From: Dipteronia dyeriana
Lineage: Eukaryota; Streptophyta; Magnoliopsida; Sapindales; Sapindaceae
Length of the DNA stretch: 64,000 nt
Direction: 5' to 3'
Assembly (NCBI GenBank): GCA_032871835.1
Contig: CM065297.1
Location: forward strand, 37,077,098 to 37,141,097
Made by a program: the position numbers and the translations under genes
Notes under the pieces: model-generated
What the model was told of the DNA's origin: nothing
What the model saw: the letters and a program-made list of their open reading frames with translations, nothing else
The model's database searches: none
Shown: piece by piece, positions 1 through 11,414 of the stretch
Layout: each line of letters opens with the position of its first letter
Position numbering within the stretch: the stretch's first letter is position 1

Positions 1-401
1 TATTAAAAAATTCCTAATTTGATTAGATAAATAATTCATTTTATTTGTCTACTTATCAAATATAGTCTTTAATATTAATCATACTACCAACAATAGTATA
101 ATTTTGGGAGACCAACTCCTACTAGGAAAAAGATTTTTACTTTTAATTAAATAATTAAATAATCAACAAATTAATTAATTGCCATTTAATTAAATAATAA
201 AATAATATAATATAATTAAGCTATTCTTAATTAGCCTTGCCGACCAACACATGTATATGGGCCATATATTATTTTTCTTATTTTATTAAATCCATTGGAC
301 CTTAATAAAAAGTCCACATGTGAACTAGACCTATTCTTACAAAAAGAAACAAGTTCACATGCCTTAACACAATTCTAGATGGACCCCTAATTTGGTCTGG
401 T
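1..401 (-). repeat. LTR-A fragment, window edge
   Basis: This AT-rich stretch matches the reverse complement of the LTR-A repeat, for example the copy around 36030-36425. Shared blocks include the 'cttatcaaatatagtcttta' segment and the 'aattctagatgga' block. The match stops near 'tttggtctgg', where Sirevirus coding sequence starts abruptly, so the junction is a truncation and not an LTR end. There is no coding content. The copy continues beyond the window start. Confidence 0.8.
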
Positions 402-408
402 TGTACCA

Positions 409-1746
409 TTGACCACTAAGAAGAAAAATATTGCACCTAGGTGGATTAGAAAGGATGAACACTTTTGCCATGTTGCACAAATTGCCTTGAAAGCTCATTC
501 TTGTGATTTTTGGTATTTGGATAGTGGGTGCTCTAGGCACATAACTGGAAATAAGAGTTTCTTTGAGATTCTTGTGATGGAGGATGGAGGAAATGTCACC
601 TTTGGTGATGGATCCAAAAAGAAGGTTAGAGAAAAGGGAACCATTTCCATTCCAGGATTACCCTCCTTGTCCAATACATTTTATGTTGATGGTTTAAAAG
701 CTAGTTTGATAAGCATTTCACATCTTAGTGATGAAGGACTTTTCGTCTTGTTTAGGAAAAATTATTGTTCTATCGTATTGTCAAATGGATAAACCTTGTT
801 AAAAGGTATGAGATCTAGCGACAATTACTATTGTCTTGAGGCTAGAAATGTCCCTTGCAATGTGTCCAAGGATGAACAAATTGAGTTGTGGCACGAAAGA
901 CTTGGTCACAAGAACTATAGGGATTTACGTACCTTAGATAAGTTCAATGTTGTGCGAGGCCTTCCCAAGCTTGGGAAAAAGGTAAATGGTGTTTGTGGAC
1001 CTTGCCAGCAAGGAAAGCAAACCAAAAGTATGCACAAAAAGGGCAAGTATTTATCCACCAAGGAACCTTTAGAGCTTCTCCACATGGATCTTATGGGTCC
1101 CATGCAAACCAAGAGTTTAGGTGGAAAGAGATACATTTTTGTGTGTGTAGATGACTTCTCTAGGTACACTTGGACTTATTTTCTTAGAGAAAAATCTGAA
1201 ACTTTTGACAAGTTTAAAAAGATTAAAAGCATTAAAAGGATTAGGAGTGACCATGGGAAGGAATTTGAGAATGCTCATTTTGAAAACTATTGCAATAGTC
1301 TAGGCATCTCTCATGAGTTTTCGGCTCCTATGACACCTCAACAAAATGGAGTTGTTGGGAGGAAAAATAAGGTTCTTCAAGAAATTACTCGTGTGATATT
1401 GCTTAGCAACAATGTCCCTAGGAATCTTTGGGCCGAAACCATCAATACGGCATGCTACATAGGAAATAGAGTCTTTCTAAGGCCCCATACTAGGAAAACC
1501 TCCTATGAGTTATGGAAAGGTAGAAAGCCAAATGTTAGCTATTTCCACACATTTGGAAGCAAATGCTACATTTTGAATGACCGTGATCAACTTGGCAAAT
1601 TTGATGCTAAGAGTAATGAGGGTATCTTCATTGGCTATGCCTTGAATAGTAGAGCCTATAGAGTTTTCAATCTAAAAACTAGGACCGTAATGGAATCATC
1701 TAATGTTGTCATTGATGATACTAGGATCAAGTCTAATGAATATTAG
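409..1746 (+). pseudogene. Sirevirus protease-integrase segment (broken)
   Basis: The retropepsin region is recognised by WYLDSGCSRHITGNKSFF (about residues 36-53), in which DSG is the catalytic motif. An in-frame TAA at 790 then interrupts the frame, and the same frame continues with the GAG-pre-integrase zinc region (WHERLGH, then CGPCQQGK). The integrase core follows: D in HMDLMGP, the second D in IRSDHGKEF, then PQQNGVVGRKN. The family expects PQQNGVVERKN, so the third catalytic residue (Glu) is Gly here. About ten residues before IRSDHG are also missing compared with the related copy at 55865-56704. There is no natural ATG; the frame simply enters from the truncated end. The piece ends at a TAG. 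The integrase would be inactive. Confidence 0.88.
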
Positions 1747-3524
1747 GAGGAGGTAGATCTAGCTGGTGACTCCCATTTGGAGAAGGTTTTTGATATTACT
1801 AATGTTGAAAAGACTAATCTTGATGATGACATAACATAACCTATTGATAGGATTCCTCACTTGGACTCAAAAGAACCTGCTCCATGGGTTAGGAAACTCC
1901 ATGACAAAGATGACATCATTGAAGAGGTTAGTGATGGTGTTAGGACTAGGCATCAAATGGATAATCTAATTAGCTACACTTGCTACACCTCTCAAATATA
2001 ATCCAAGAAGGTTGATGAAGCCTTAAAGGATGAATTTTGGGTCTTGCTATGCAAGAAGAACTTAACCAATTTGAAAGGAATGAGGTTTGGACTCTAGTTC
2101 CTAGGCCTAAGAACACCAATGTGATAGGCACCAAGTGGGTATATAGGAATAAATTCAATGAGGATGGCAACATTGTGAGAAACAAGGCTAAGCTTGTAGC
2201 ACAAGGGTACTCTCAAATTGAGGGTATTGACTTTGAGGAGACATTTGCTCCCGTTGCTAGGATTGAGTCCATTAGGCTTTTTTTATCCATGTTTTGTTTG
2301 CACAAGTTCAAATTATATCAAATGGATGTTAAGAGTGCCTTCCTCAATGGTTTATTGCAAGAGGAAGTGTTTGTTGAGCCACCCAAAGGGTTTGTGGATC
2401 CTCACCAACCTAATCATGTCTATCAAATCAAGAAACCTTTATATGGGTTGAAACAAGCACCAAGGGCTTGGTATGAGCGTCTCACCCAATTTCTTATAGA
2501 CAATGGCTACACTAGGGGTAGTGTTGACAAGACTCTATTCATCAAGAAAGACAAAGATGAGCTTTTTATTGCTCAAATCTATGTTGATGATATAGTCTTT
2601 GGCTCCACAAATGACACTAAATTCCAACAATTTGTTGATGTCATGTCTCATGAATTTGAGATGAGTCTTGTTGGTGAGCTAAGTTACTTTCTATGTTTAC
2701 AAATTAAGCAAATGGATGATGGGATTTTAATATCCCAAGCTAAGTATGCAAAAAGCCTAGTGAAGAAATTTGGCCTTGAAAGTGCCAAACATTGTGATAC
2801 ACCCATGAGTACCACTTTGAAGCTAAGCAAGGATGCTAGTGGTAAAAGTGTGGACCAAACTTTATATCGTGGCATGACTGGTAGCTTGCTCTATTTGACC
2901 GCAAGTAGGCCTGATCTCTCTTTTAGTGTGGGTGTGTGTGCTAGGTACCAATCGGATCCTAAGGAGTCCCATCTCTCTTCCATTAAGAGAATCATTCGTT
3001 ATGTGAATGGGACATCTAACTATGGAATTTGGTACTCTTTTGACACTAATGCTAGTCTTGTAGGCTTTAGTGATGCAGATTGGGCAGGAAATTATGATTA
3101 TAGGAAAAGTACATCGGGCGGTTGCTTTTTCCTTAGGAACAACCTTGTCTCTTTGTTTTGCAAGAAGCAAAATTCGATTTCCTTGTCCACGGCTGAGGCC
3201 GGATACATAGCTGCTGGGAGTGGATGCACACAACTCCTTTGGATGAAGCAAATGCTAGTCGACTATGGATTCAATCAAGGTACTCGTATTCTCTTTTGTG
3301 ATAACATGAGTGCAATTAATATTTCCAAGTATCCGGTTCAACATTCTAGAACTAAGCATATTGACATCCGTCATCATTTCATTAGAGAACTAGTTGAGAG
3401 CAAATGCATAGTGCTTGAGCATGTAGATACTAATGATCAACTAGAGGATCTATTTACTAAACCTTTATATGCTACTCGATTCAAGACTCTTAGTAGATCT
3501 ATTGGGATTTGTTTAATGGAGTGA
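1747..3524 (+). pseudogene. Sirevirus reverse transcriptase-RNase H
   Basis: The first 290 bases continue the integrase frame with stops near 1837 and 1999. A one-base shift near 2037 then opens a 495-codon frame with no stop. RT signatures are [44 protein letters not shown] and the catalytic YVDDI (about 2581). The RNase H domain has [20 protein letters not shown] and [12 protein letters not shown], and ends with [10 protein letters not shown]. The usual AEAEY motif reads AEAGY. The RT half is the best-preserved coding stretch of the window. Its length and motif order are normal for Ty1/copia. Confidence 0.92.
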
Positions 3525-4361
3525 TGTGTTGTGGTCTTTGACCCCATAAGTTGAACTCAAGCAAAGAGAGCTATTGTATACTTGTTGCATGCAATTTTTT
3601 TTTGAAAATGTTTATGCTCCTTTATTGATTGCTTGAGTTGCTTGAGTAGCTTGGTTGCACTTATACTATAGTATATTGTATTTTCTTCAATAAGTGTCAA
3701 CTTTGCTTTGATTACAATCCATGTTATATTTATGTTCAAACATGCATTTTTGGACTAGGAGATCTACATAAGAAGTACATATTGAATGACCTATAATTAT
3801 CTCCATGACATGATGATTCTTTAATGACATGCTAATGAAAAATGATAAAGCATGAATTAATGATTGCAATTGTTAAATGCAAAATATTATGTGAAAAAGC
3901 TAGTGAGACTAAAATGTTTCATCAATGTCTCTCTTTCTTTATTAGTTGAACATGACTACTATCATACGGGTATCCTACCAGGAAAAATCAAATAGGGTGC
4001 AAAGTTGCTCATGCCATGTTTAGCTTATAAAGTTGGATATAGTGCCATTAAAATGTGATATCTATAAAAACTCTATATCCTTGCTTCTCTCATGAAAAAT
4101 GGTGAAATTGGTTTGAATTATATTGGAAACCTTTGTCTTTTGCTTTGCCAAATACCATTGTTTTTGGACTTGAGTGCAACATGTCTTGTATGCAAAGCAT
4201 TTTTGATTCACACATTTTCTTCAAATAAACCTCCTTGTTTCTCTCCTATTAATAGAGTTGCATAAATGTGGCCTATATAATTATGCAACAATCTTGTATG
4301 CTCCTTCCTTTCTTTGTCTTGATAACCCGGTTGGGGACTTCTCCTTTGCCTATATCATGAC
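3525..4361 (+). other. Non-coding spacer after Sirevirus pol
   Basis: No supported gene lies here. Sireviruses may carry an envelope-like ORF between pol and the 3' LTR, but here all frames are closed and AT-rich. The stretch is treated as the element's 3' untranslated region. Confidence 0.6.
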
Positions 4362-4765
4362 AAAAAGGGGGAGTAGCATTGACCTAGCATTGTGGTGTTA
4401 GGGGAGTAGCATGTGGTAGCAAGTGTTGGCTTTAAGGGGAGTAGTACCTGTTTTAGGGGGATATTACATTTAGGGGGAATAACCCTTTGAGGAGGAGCAT
4501 TGCATGATGTAGTGTATTACTCATATTCTTATATGCAAATGCTTTTATTTTCTATCCACTAGATCATCTCACATGCACTTGGTTTGGAAAGTGTACTTGT
4601 TGTTTGTTTTGTGTGTAGGGTTGATGATTCTGCAAGAGATTGAAAATTTGAAGTTTTTTTATATATATCTCTTTGTAATGTAGAATATCTTCCCGGTGTT
4701 TTATTTTGTTTTGTGAGGATCAATGTGAGTGGTGGTTTTGTTACGAAATAGCCAAAGGGGGAGAT
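4362..4765 (+). other. Cluster of PPT-like motifs and final polypurine tract
   Basis: At least five G-rich purine runs (AAAAAGGGGGAGTAG, TAGGGGAGTAG, AAGGGGAGTAG, TTAGGGGGA twice) lie in 4362-4478. The canonical tract CCAAAGGGGGAGAT at 4752-4765 ends immediately before the LTR. The last is the primer for plus-strand DNA synthesis. Multiple PPT-like motifs upstream of the 3' LTR are a reported Sirevirus hallmark. Many copies share the trailing 'gtag' or 'gat', so they look like repeats of one motif. Confidence 0.75.
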
Positions 4766-5105
4766 TGAAAAATCCTCATTTATTGATTGGCTTATTTCAT
4801 GAGCAAATCACATTTTTGGGGTATTATGTAAGGGTAGCTTAGGCTCTCAAGACCTCAAGAGGAGAAACACTAAAGGTAAAATTCTTGTGCTTACTTGCTT
4901 TGAAGAGATAGTTGCACACACTCACAAATTCATGCATAACTCTTATTCATATATGTTGAGTGTTTATACTTGTGTGCATTTTGGTTTAAATGACTATTGA
5001 TTGATATATTTGCATCTTGTAATTAAAGTTTCATGTCATGTTAGGCATTAGAATAGGATGCATTTTCATCACTCTAGAACTTGTTGATTTTGTGTGTTTA
5101 AGTGT

Positions 5106-5425
5106 TGAGAAATTAGGTTGTGCGCTGGTGGTGCGTTACTCGACCAGCGCACCTCACCAACGCAACATTCCAGTGGAACGCAGCTTGTCATGCGCCACTG
5201 AGCTGCGCCATTGCACCTGCGTAAAGTTGAAATAGTGGGCAGTGCACTGGTGGTGTGCTACTCGACTAGTGCAGCCTCACCAGCGCAACATTCCAGTGGA
5301 TTGTTGCATGTGTTGCGCCACTGGTCTGCGCCACTCATCTAGCTCCTATTGAAAAATTAGGCTGTGCGCTGATGGTGCGCTACTCGACCAACGCACGTCA
5401 CCAGCGCACATAGAGGAAGCTGGAA
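5106..5425 (+). repeat. 122-bp tandem repeat with GC-rich palindromes in LTR S1
   Basis: Units start with GTGCGCTGG or GTGCACTGG at 5120, 5242 and 5364, exactly 122 bp apart, giving about 2.5 copies. Each unit holds a hairpin: GTGCGCTGG pairs with CCAGCGCAC roughly 25 bp downstream. The GC content is far above the surrounding AT-rich LTR. It sits just upstream of the TATA box. Confidence 0.9.
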
Positions 5426-5463
5426 CATTTTTTTCCAAAACAACCTCACTTTGTTTGGATCTC

Positions 5464-5474
5464 ATATATATATA
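5464..5474 (+). promoter_or_regulatory. Probable TATA box of LTR S1
   Basis: The run ATATATATATA lies directly after the GC-rich array and about 900 bp before the LTR end. The same arrangement occurs in the S1 copy near 20549 and in the S3 LTRs near 59441 and 63277, which supports a U3 core promoter role. Confidence 0.55.
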
Positions 5475-6363
5475 GCTCTTTGCATTAATGTCGTGTAAGA
5501 GTTCAGAACATCATATATTTTCCTCAGAACACATTTCAAAGGAAAAACTCTTCTAATAACTTATCTTTAAACACTTAAAGCATTCCCATGTGCATAAAAA
5601 CTTCATCTTGCATCATCTAAATTCATTTAGAGTGCATCTATGGATAGGTTTGCTTCATCACATCTTGTTTGGTAAGTTGTTCACTATTTTCTTACAAGTT
5701 AAGTGTTTTGCTTGCTAAGCCATCTCTTTTATTATTTGTATGCTCTTAGAAAATATTCTAGATACAAATTAGAGATTGTTGTGATGACATGATTGAGTGT
5801 TGTATTGTGATAACTTCATAGGATTGTTTGATCTATGTTTAGCTAAGCTTTTTGAACATGTCATTTAGCTCATGATATCTAGGATTGCATTAATTGTCAT
5901 CTCATTATCTTAGATAAGCATATAGGGTTTCCTAACCTTGTTTGTTATTTGAATATCATCATATATTCACATAGGACATTTTATCTCTTAATTGAGAAGT
6001 AAGACTTGTGTTGCTTCCGGGAGTAGGTAGCTTAAATCACAAGCAAGATGGACTAGGTTCACTTATACCAGGATTAGATAGTGGTGGTGGATTTAAACCA
6101 GGATTAGGTTGTAATTTTTTTGCCATTAGTGGATTCGAGGTTCTAGTGTGGCGCACTCATCAGCCCTTGGTTTTTCCCATTTTGAGGGTTTCCACGTATA
6201 TCTCAAGTGTCTTTAATATTTCTGCAATCTTTACACTTGTGATTTTATTGTAACTAGCTAGGGGTATTTTCGTCAACTTGACCTTTAACGAAAATTAGGT
6301 AAATTTGTTTAAAATCTATTCACCCCTTCTAGATTAATATTTCACACCATAATATATTTTTCA

Positions 6364-7423
6364 CATTCCTTGATGCTTTGTCTTTTGCATGAGAAAATGA
6401 TGATTTTTGTCTTTGACCTTGTTGAGATTTTCCTTTGTTGCTTCGTGTTGATGTTGAGGCACCTCTAGTTGCATCCAAGGCTTCACCGTTAGAGAGAGTA
6501 CCTACATTCACTTTACCACTTGCTTTGACAAAAGTAAAATTGTTAGATGAAGGTGTAACCTTTTCATTCACATAACCTAATCCTCTTTTGTCACTAGGAT
6601 GCTTACCAATCTTGATGAGAGTTTCTACTTTACTAGTACTAGATGACATCATACCTATCATCTTGTTAGCCTCATCAAGCTTATCACTAAGCATCTTCTC
6701 TTGACACTCATGCTTACTAATTTTTACTCTAAGCACATTTTCAAGTCTTCTAGCACGATCAAGAGAATCATCTCTTTGCTCAACTTCTTGTTTTAAAATT
6801 CCTAGTCTTTCATTACTATCTTTCAAGTTATTCTCTAGACTAAGAATTTTGTATTTAAGCTCTTTATTCTCTATTTTCTTATTCTCTCCTTCCTTGATAA
6901 ACAACCTCATAGTAAAGTCTTCTTTTAAATCATCTAGCTCTTGAGCACTTTCTTCTATCTTTGAAAAATATTTTTCAATGGTTTCCTTATGCTCCTTAAT
7001 GACTTCACTTTGCTTGCTTATCTTCTCCAAAGACATATTCTTCTCATTTTCAAGAGCTTTGAATATCACTACTAAATTATCATTCTTCTTGACATTTTCA
7101 CTTGTTAGTTGAAGGATCTTGTCATTGAAATTTGTTTCATCTTGATTTGAGGAGAATTCACTATCTTCATTACTTGAAGAATATTCACTTTCCTCACTAC
7201 ATAAGGAGTCTTCACTACTATCCTCAAATCTTCCTTCATATATGGCCACATGAGCAACACAATTGCTAGTATATTCAATAATATTCGAGGACTCCCTTTC
7301 CTCTTCAACATCACTCATGGATCATATGTAGGCTTTCATCATACTCTTCCAAAATGAGTAGTTACCACTATTTAAGAGCGAAAGCCTAGCACTAGATGAA
7401 CCTTTCGGCATAGAATCACCCAT
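6364..7423 (-). pseudogene. Sirevirus Gag (deleted, coiled coil)
   Basis: The frame starts at an ATG at 7423 with MGDSMPKGSSSARLSLLNSG and continues NYSFWKSMMKAYI, the usual Sirevirus Gag N terminus. An in-frame TGA then precedes SMSDVEEERESS, so most of the UBN2-type Gag body (about 180 residues) has been deleted. What remains is an acidic serine-rich stretch and a long charged coiled coil (EENEK-like heptads, about 55-230 in the downstream frame), then a Ser/Thr/Lys-rich tail. The frame runs into the LTR of the neighbouring element at 6363, where this gene is cut off. The upstream primer site and LTR S2 are its own 5' end. Confidence 0.82.
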
Positions 7424-7475
7424 AGCACAAAAACAACAAACACTATAAAGAAGATCTAAGTACTTCAAGACACCA

Positions 7476-7488
7476 GCTTTGATACCAA
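7476..7488 (-). other. Primer-binding site of minus-strand Sirevirus
   Basis: The reverse complement reads TTGGTATCAAAGC, one base from the TTGGTATCAGAGC primer site complementary to initiator methionine tRNA used by plant copia elements. It lies one base from the LTR end (TG at 7490) and about 50 bp upstream of gag. Confidence 0.85.
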
Positions 7489-7489
7489 T

Positions 7490-9921
7490 TGTAAATTCCC
7501 TTAACCAACTACAGTATAAAATATACCTAGGGGGTGAATAGGTATATGCTCAAATTTTAATATTTTTAAAAAACACAAGCAATCTTATACAACACTTAGT
7601 ATAATATCCAAAATGATATATGACAAAGCAAATGTTCAAGCAACACAAATCAACTAAGTGAAGAAATTAAAGATGCTAAAAATCAACACAAGATATTTAC
7701 GTGGTAAAACCTCCTAAGAGGAAACATCCACGGGTTGATACCACAACCACCGGCAAAAGTAAATCCACTATTTCAAATAAGAGTTACACACTCAAGCAAT
7801 AAACACATGCTCTCCAAGCTATCACTCTTACTCTACCCTTGAACCTAGTGATCTACTAAGCCGACTTCCTATCCAAGACCTCCTGTCTCTAGGAAGATTC
7901 CTTGCTCACCTTTCCAGATCCTCCCGACCCTAGGCAAAACTTCTTGCTTAACTATCCGAGTCCTCCCGACTCTAGTTGAGACTTTCTTGCTCAACAATCT
8001 GAGGTCTCACACCTCTTGTCGAGACTTCTACTTGATTAGCTATCCAAGTCCTCCCGACTCTAGCTAAGACTTCCAATTGGTCAAATCAAAGAATCACTCT
8101 ATGATATGAGACTTCTTACCTCTTGACAAGGCTTATAAGTTATCATGAATGCAAAACGCAAACAAGCACTCAACAAAGAAAATGATGATCAACAAATTCT
8201 ATGGACATGCAACTAGATAGCTAGATTATGCTTTCAAAGAACAATCACAAATGTATCTAGGCAACCTAAGCATGTTATCAACTAAGAACCAAATCAATGA
8301 AATGAATATACCAATTGATGTAGAATTAAATCTAGAAATAGTCAATCAAGCATAAGAACAAAAGATTTCTAGAAACAATTTCATGTTTATCAAGTTTAGC
8401 ACAAATCAATCAACTTATCACAAATCTAGCTAAACTTGAAAATCAAATCAACAAACCACAAAATGATATCAAAATCATCTTAGTCATGCTTCTTAATCAA
8501 AAGGCATCAATCAATAAAAAGATCTAAGAAGAAAACTAAGAAGAAGATGATTTTACCAACAATGATGAAATCTCGAACTGAAAATCTGAACACTGTGAAT
8601 AATCAAGACATCCTTTGGTTCTGAAAATGCTTGGGGTTTGTAGATATCTTCAAGACACTCGATTTCGGTTTTTGAATCAAGTCAATTCGAGTTGTAAGGA
8701 GAGAGATATCACCAAAACAAAAATTGAAAAGTTCGTTAAAAAATGAATATATAAAAATATTCAAGGGACCTCCCAAAATATGCCGCGCCAACAGCCACAG
8801 CCAATTACGCGTGTTTTTTTTTAATTTCAAAGCAAATTATCACATGCAGTGAGTTCACGGAAGAGACACTAAGAGGCTCAAAGAACGACGACGCATTGCG
8901 GCAAAAGAAGCACAACATGAAAGGTTTTACATGAATGCGTCACACTCTATAAAGCTAATGAATTTAAAATTATTTCACGCTAGAAGCATTCAAGTTCACC
9001 AATAGAAAATCAAGCATGTGACTCCAATTGATTTGATTGATCATCCAACTCAAACATTATTTACATGCAACATATGTAATAAAAACCTCTTTAATTCATG
9101 AAATAACAATGAACCGAGATGTGCCGTGAGCATCTCGTTACCAGAGAGATATTTTTGGCGAGATGGTCACGCGCCTATTCGGCCCAGGGGGCAAATGGCA
9201 ATTTGCCATTATTTTTTTTTCTTTTGCTCCCTTTCACATACCTCTCTTATTCCTCGACCGTTCTCCGGTCTCCGAATTTTGAATTCGAATTCGTTTGCGA
9301 TTACATAATGGAACTCTCTCACGAACATGGATGACTATGAAACTCAACCCAGAAAATAAAAATTCGACTCGATATATGAATTCGAAAATAATGTATGCAA
9401 CATGACTGGAAAGTTTCATAACTTTTAACTCGGAACTCGAAATCAAATGTATGAGTAACCGAAATGACTGGAACTCAATAAGGAACAATATAACATCAAA
9501 TTCAAGATCAATATCCATGTTATACAAATATATAAATATACAAACACATTTCACACAAGAATGCAAACTACATAGAGATAGTCTCTAATCATGCATTTTT
9601 TTCGAAACATGTTGATTTCATACCAATGCATTAGCATTCAACTTTAAGTATGTGAATGTGTTATACCAAATGATGCACAACGATGCAACGACATAAATGT
9701 ATGATATGTGTGTGTGTGCGCCTACGCCTTGCAAGAGGAGGAAGAATCTTGATACCTTAGCATCCAAGTAAGCATATATCCTCTTGAAGACGAACATTGC
9801 ATGTAAAGTCGCTTTCCATCTTTGAAGCCCGATCTAATCACGAACCACATAAGCAACTAAGCAATACAAATATAGAGCGTTTTGTTATGGAATCAAGCCA
9901 ACGCAAATCTAAAACCTAATA
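7490..9921 (-). repeat. Sirevirus 5' LTR, subfamily S2
   Basis: The left end (TGTAAATTCC on the plus strand) adjoins the PBS. The right end (AACCTAATA, compare AACCTTACA in the 52447 copy) abuts an LTR-A fragment. It contains a degenerate ~42-bp minisatellite (about 7860-8110) and a CA/TG-rich stretch near 9705. It pairs with the copy at 50241-52447, which shares most blocks. The terminal CA appears mutated. Confidence 0.85.
7860..8110 (-). repeat. ~42-bp minisatellite inside LTR S2
   Basis: Degenerate repeats of the pattern 'caagacttcc...gctcaac-atccgag-cctc' run through this part of the LTR. The cleanest version is at 21807-22105, with another at about 50590-50830. Confidence 0.75.
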
Positions 9922-11414
9922 TTCAATAGTGTCTATTGAAACATGGCTTCAAGACAAGTCAAAATATCCAAGTTCAAAATGTGGTCATATGAGTAAATAT
10001 GGTAACTTGGAGAGCTATAAGCTGGCCTTGAACTTTGGCGATTACTGATATTCTTCACGAATATACACTTTCTCCATTAAGATTGTCTAGGGTATGAATG
10101 AGAAATATTAACTTATTTTATATTTTTTTATGAGTTCAATTTTAGTTCTTTAGTGGAATGAACTAAAATTAATAGATCGGACCTAAGTGAAACATTTGTT
10201 GATTGTGATTAGGTTGTGTCTATTGCTGCTTAAATTTAGATAGCCCGCCAAGATCCCCAATCCACATGAACTTGCATGGATCACTATCAATATACTACCG
10301 GACCAATTTAGGGGTCCATCTAGAATTGTATTAAGGCATGTAGACTTTTTATTAAGGTCCAATGGATTTAATAAAATAAGAAAAATAATATATTGGGCCA
10401 TGTATATATGTTGGGCGGCAAAGCTATACAAAATAGCTTAACATATTGATTTCTATTTTATTATTTAATTAAATGGATATTAATTAATTTGGTAATTATT
10501 TAATTATTTAATTTAAAATCAAAATCTTTTTCCTAGTAGGAGATGGTCTCCTAATATTATGCTATCATTGGTAGTATAATTAATATTAAAGACTATATTT
10601 GATAAGTAAACAAATAAAAGGAATTATTTCTCTAGTCAAATTAGTTAATTTTTAATATGATCACAAATACACTAATGAGTTGGATTAGGAGTCTTTGTGT
10701 AGGAAAGAATTCTTTTTGGAAAAAGATTCTTGGTCACTAGGTAAATCCACCTAAGAATAGGATTCAAGCCTACCATGTAAATCCTCTTTAGGAGAGGATT
10801 TGTGAACCTATAAATATATGTTGTAAAATTCGACCGTGCATAAGAATTTATTCTCTAGAATTCGGCCAAGGCATAGGTGGAGACTTGAACAAAGTTTTTT
10901 TTATTTTCCTTTTATAGTTAAAAAAAAACTTCATCTAACTATTGTGTGTAGAATTCATCCAAGGAGAAGAGAAAAGGGGAACCTTTTTGTTTTCGATAGT
11001 ACACTAGTATCCTTTACATAAAAAGGGTTTTGTATACAAAATCAAATCGGGTTCACGCAAGTTTCAATCAAGCAGTTTGATAATTCACAAGTGACCGGAC
11101 GTTATTGGATTTTTCTCTTGGATTATGTTTGTGACTAACAAAGAGAAAGATTTTGTTTCTTTCCATCCTCAGGTATACAATTTAGAGAAAGGGAGCCCAC
11201 ACTCCTAGGTGATTCACGTTCGTGATTGGATTAGAAGATCTTGTGGATTCAATTCGGCGCTAGTTCAATCGTCAAGAGAAAAAAAGGTTCGACATTTTTA
11301 ATATATATCAATTATTCTAGGGTTCAGGTTCATGTTATTAAAAAGGGAATTTTTTTTATTTATACCAAACCTTAATTTTATTTTTCACGCTTTCGTTACT
11401 CGATTTTCCCTACA
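9922..11414 (+). repeat. LTR-A 3' part
   Basis: This aligns with 32542-34254 of the solo LTR-A and ends with the intact terminus TTTTCCCTACA. Its 5' part is cut by LTR S2 at 9921. What follows at 11415 is not a primer-binding site but antisense copia RT sequence, so this is not a conventional 5' LTR. Confidence 0.85.

Larger units (their letters stand above)
402..6363 (+). mobile_element. 5'-truncated Sirevirus (Ty1/copia) element
   Basis: From left to right it holds protease, integrase, reverse transcriptase and RNase H, then a long spacer with PPT-like motifs, a PPT and a complete 3' LTR. The 5' LTR, primer site and gag are missing: the element begins abruptly against an LTR-A fragment. 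Its right end (6363) abuts the gag of an opposite-strand Sirevirus, so it probably inserted there. Stops at about 790, 1744, 1837 and 1999 and a frameshift near 2037 make it non-functional. The Sirevirus assignment rests on the PPT, the LTR type and the pol sequence. The spacer shows no envelope-like ORF. Confidence 0.88.
4766..6363 (+). repeat. Sirevirus 3' LTR, subfamily S1
   Basis: It starts TGAAAAAT and ends ATTTTTCA, a perfect short inverted terminal repeat, and directly follows the PPT. Length is 1598 bp. It contains a 122-bp tandem array (5106-5425), a TATA box and a run 'ctattcaccccttctaga' near the end that is shared by all Sirevirus LTRs here. A second S1 copy is at 19930-21476. Confidence 0.9.

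Noticed and set aside
915..1169. ORF on the minus strand
   Set aside because: Shadow of the Sirevirus integrase on the other strand. Similar shadows occur at 1970-2185, 2862-3251 and 24221-24469.
3525..4361. Envelope-like ORF expected in some Sireviruses
   Set aside because: All frames are closed and no transmembrane-type ORF is visible.
6329..6363. C-terminal residues of the gag ORF beyond 6363
   Set aside because: The frame reads by chance into the LTR of the adjoining element; these residues are not Gag.
9119..9334. Small plus-strand ORF with a hydrophobic stretch
   Set aside because: Lies inside LTR S2 and is not open in the second S2 copy. Chance ORF.
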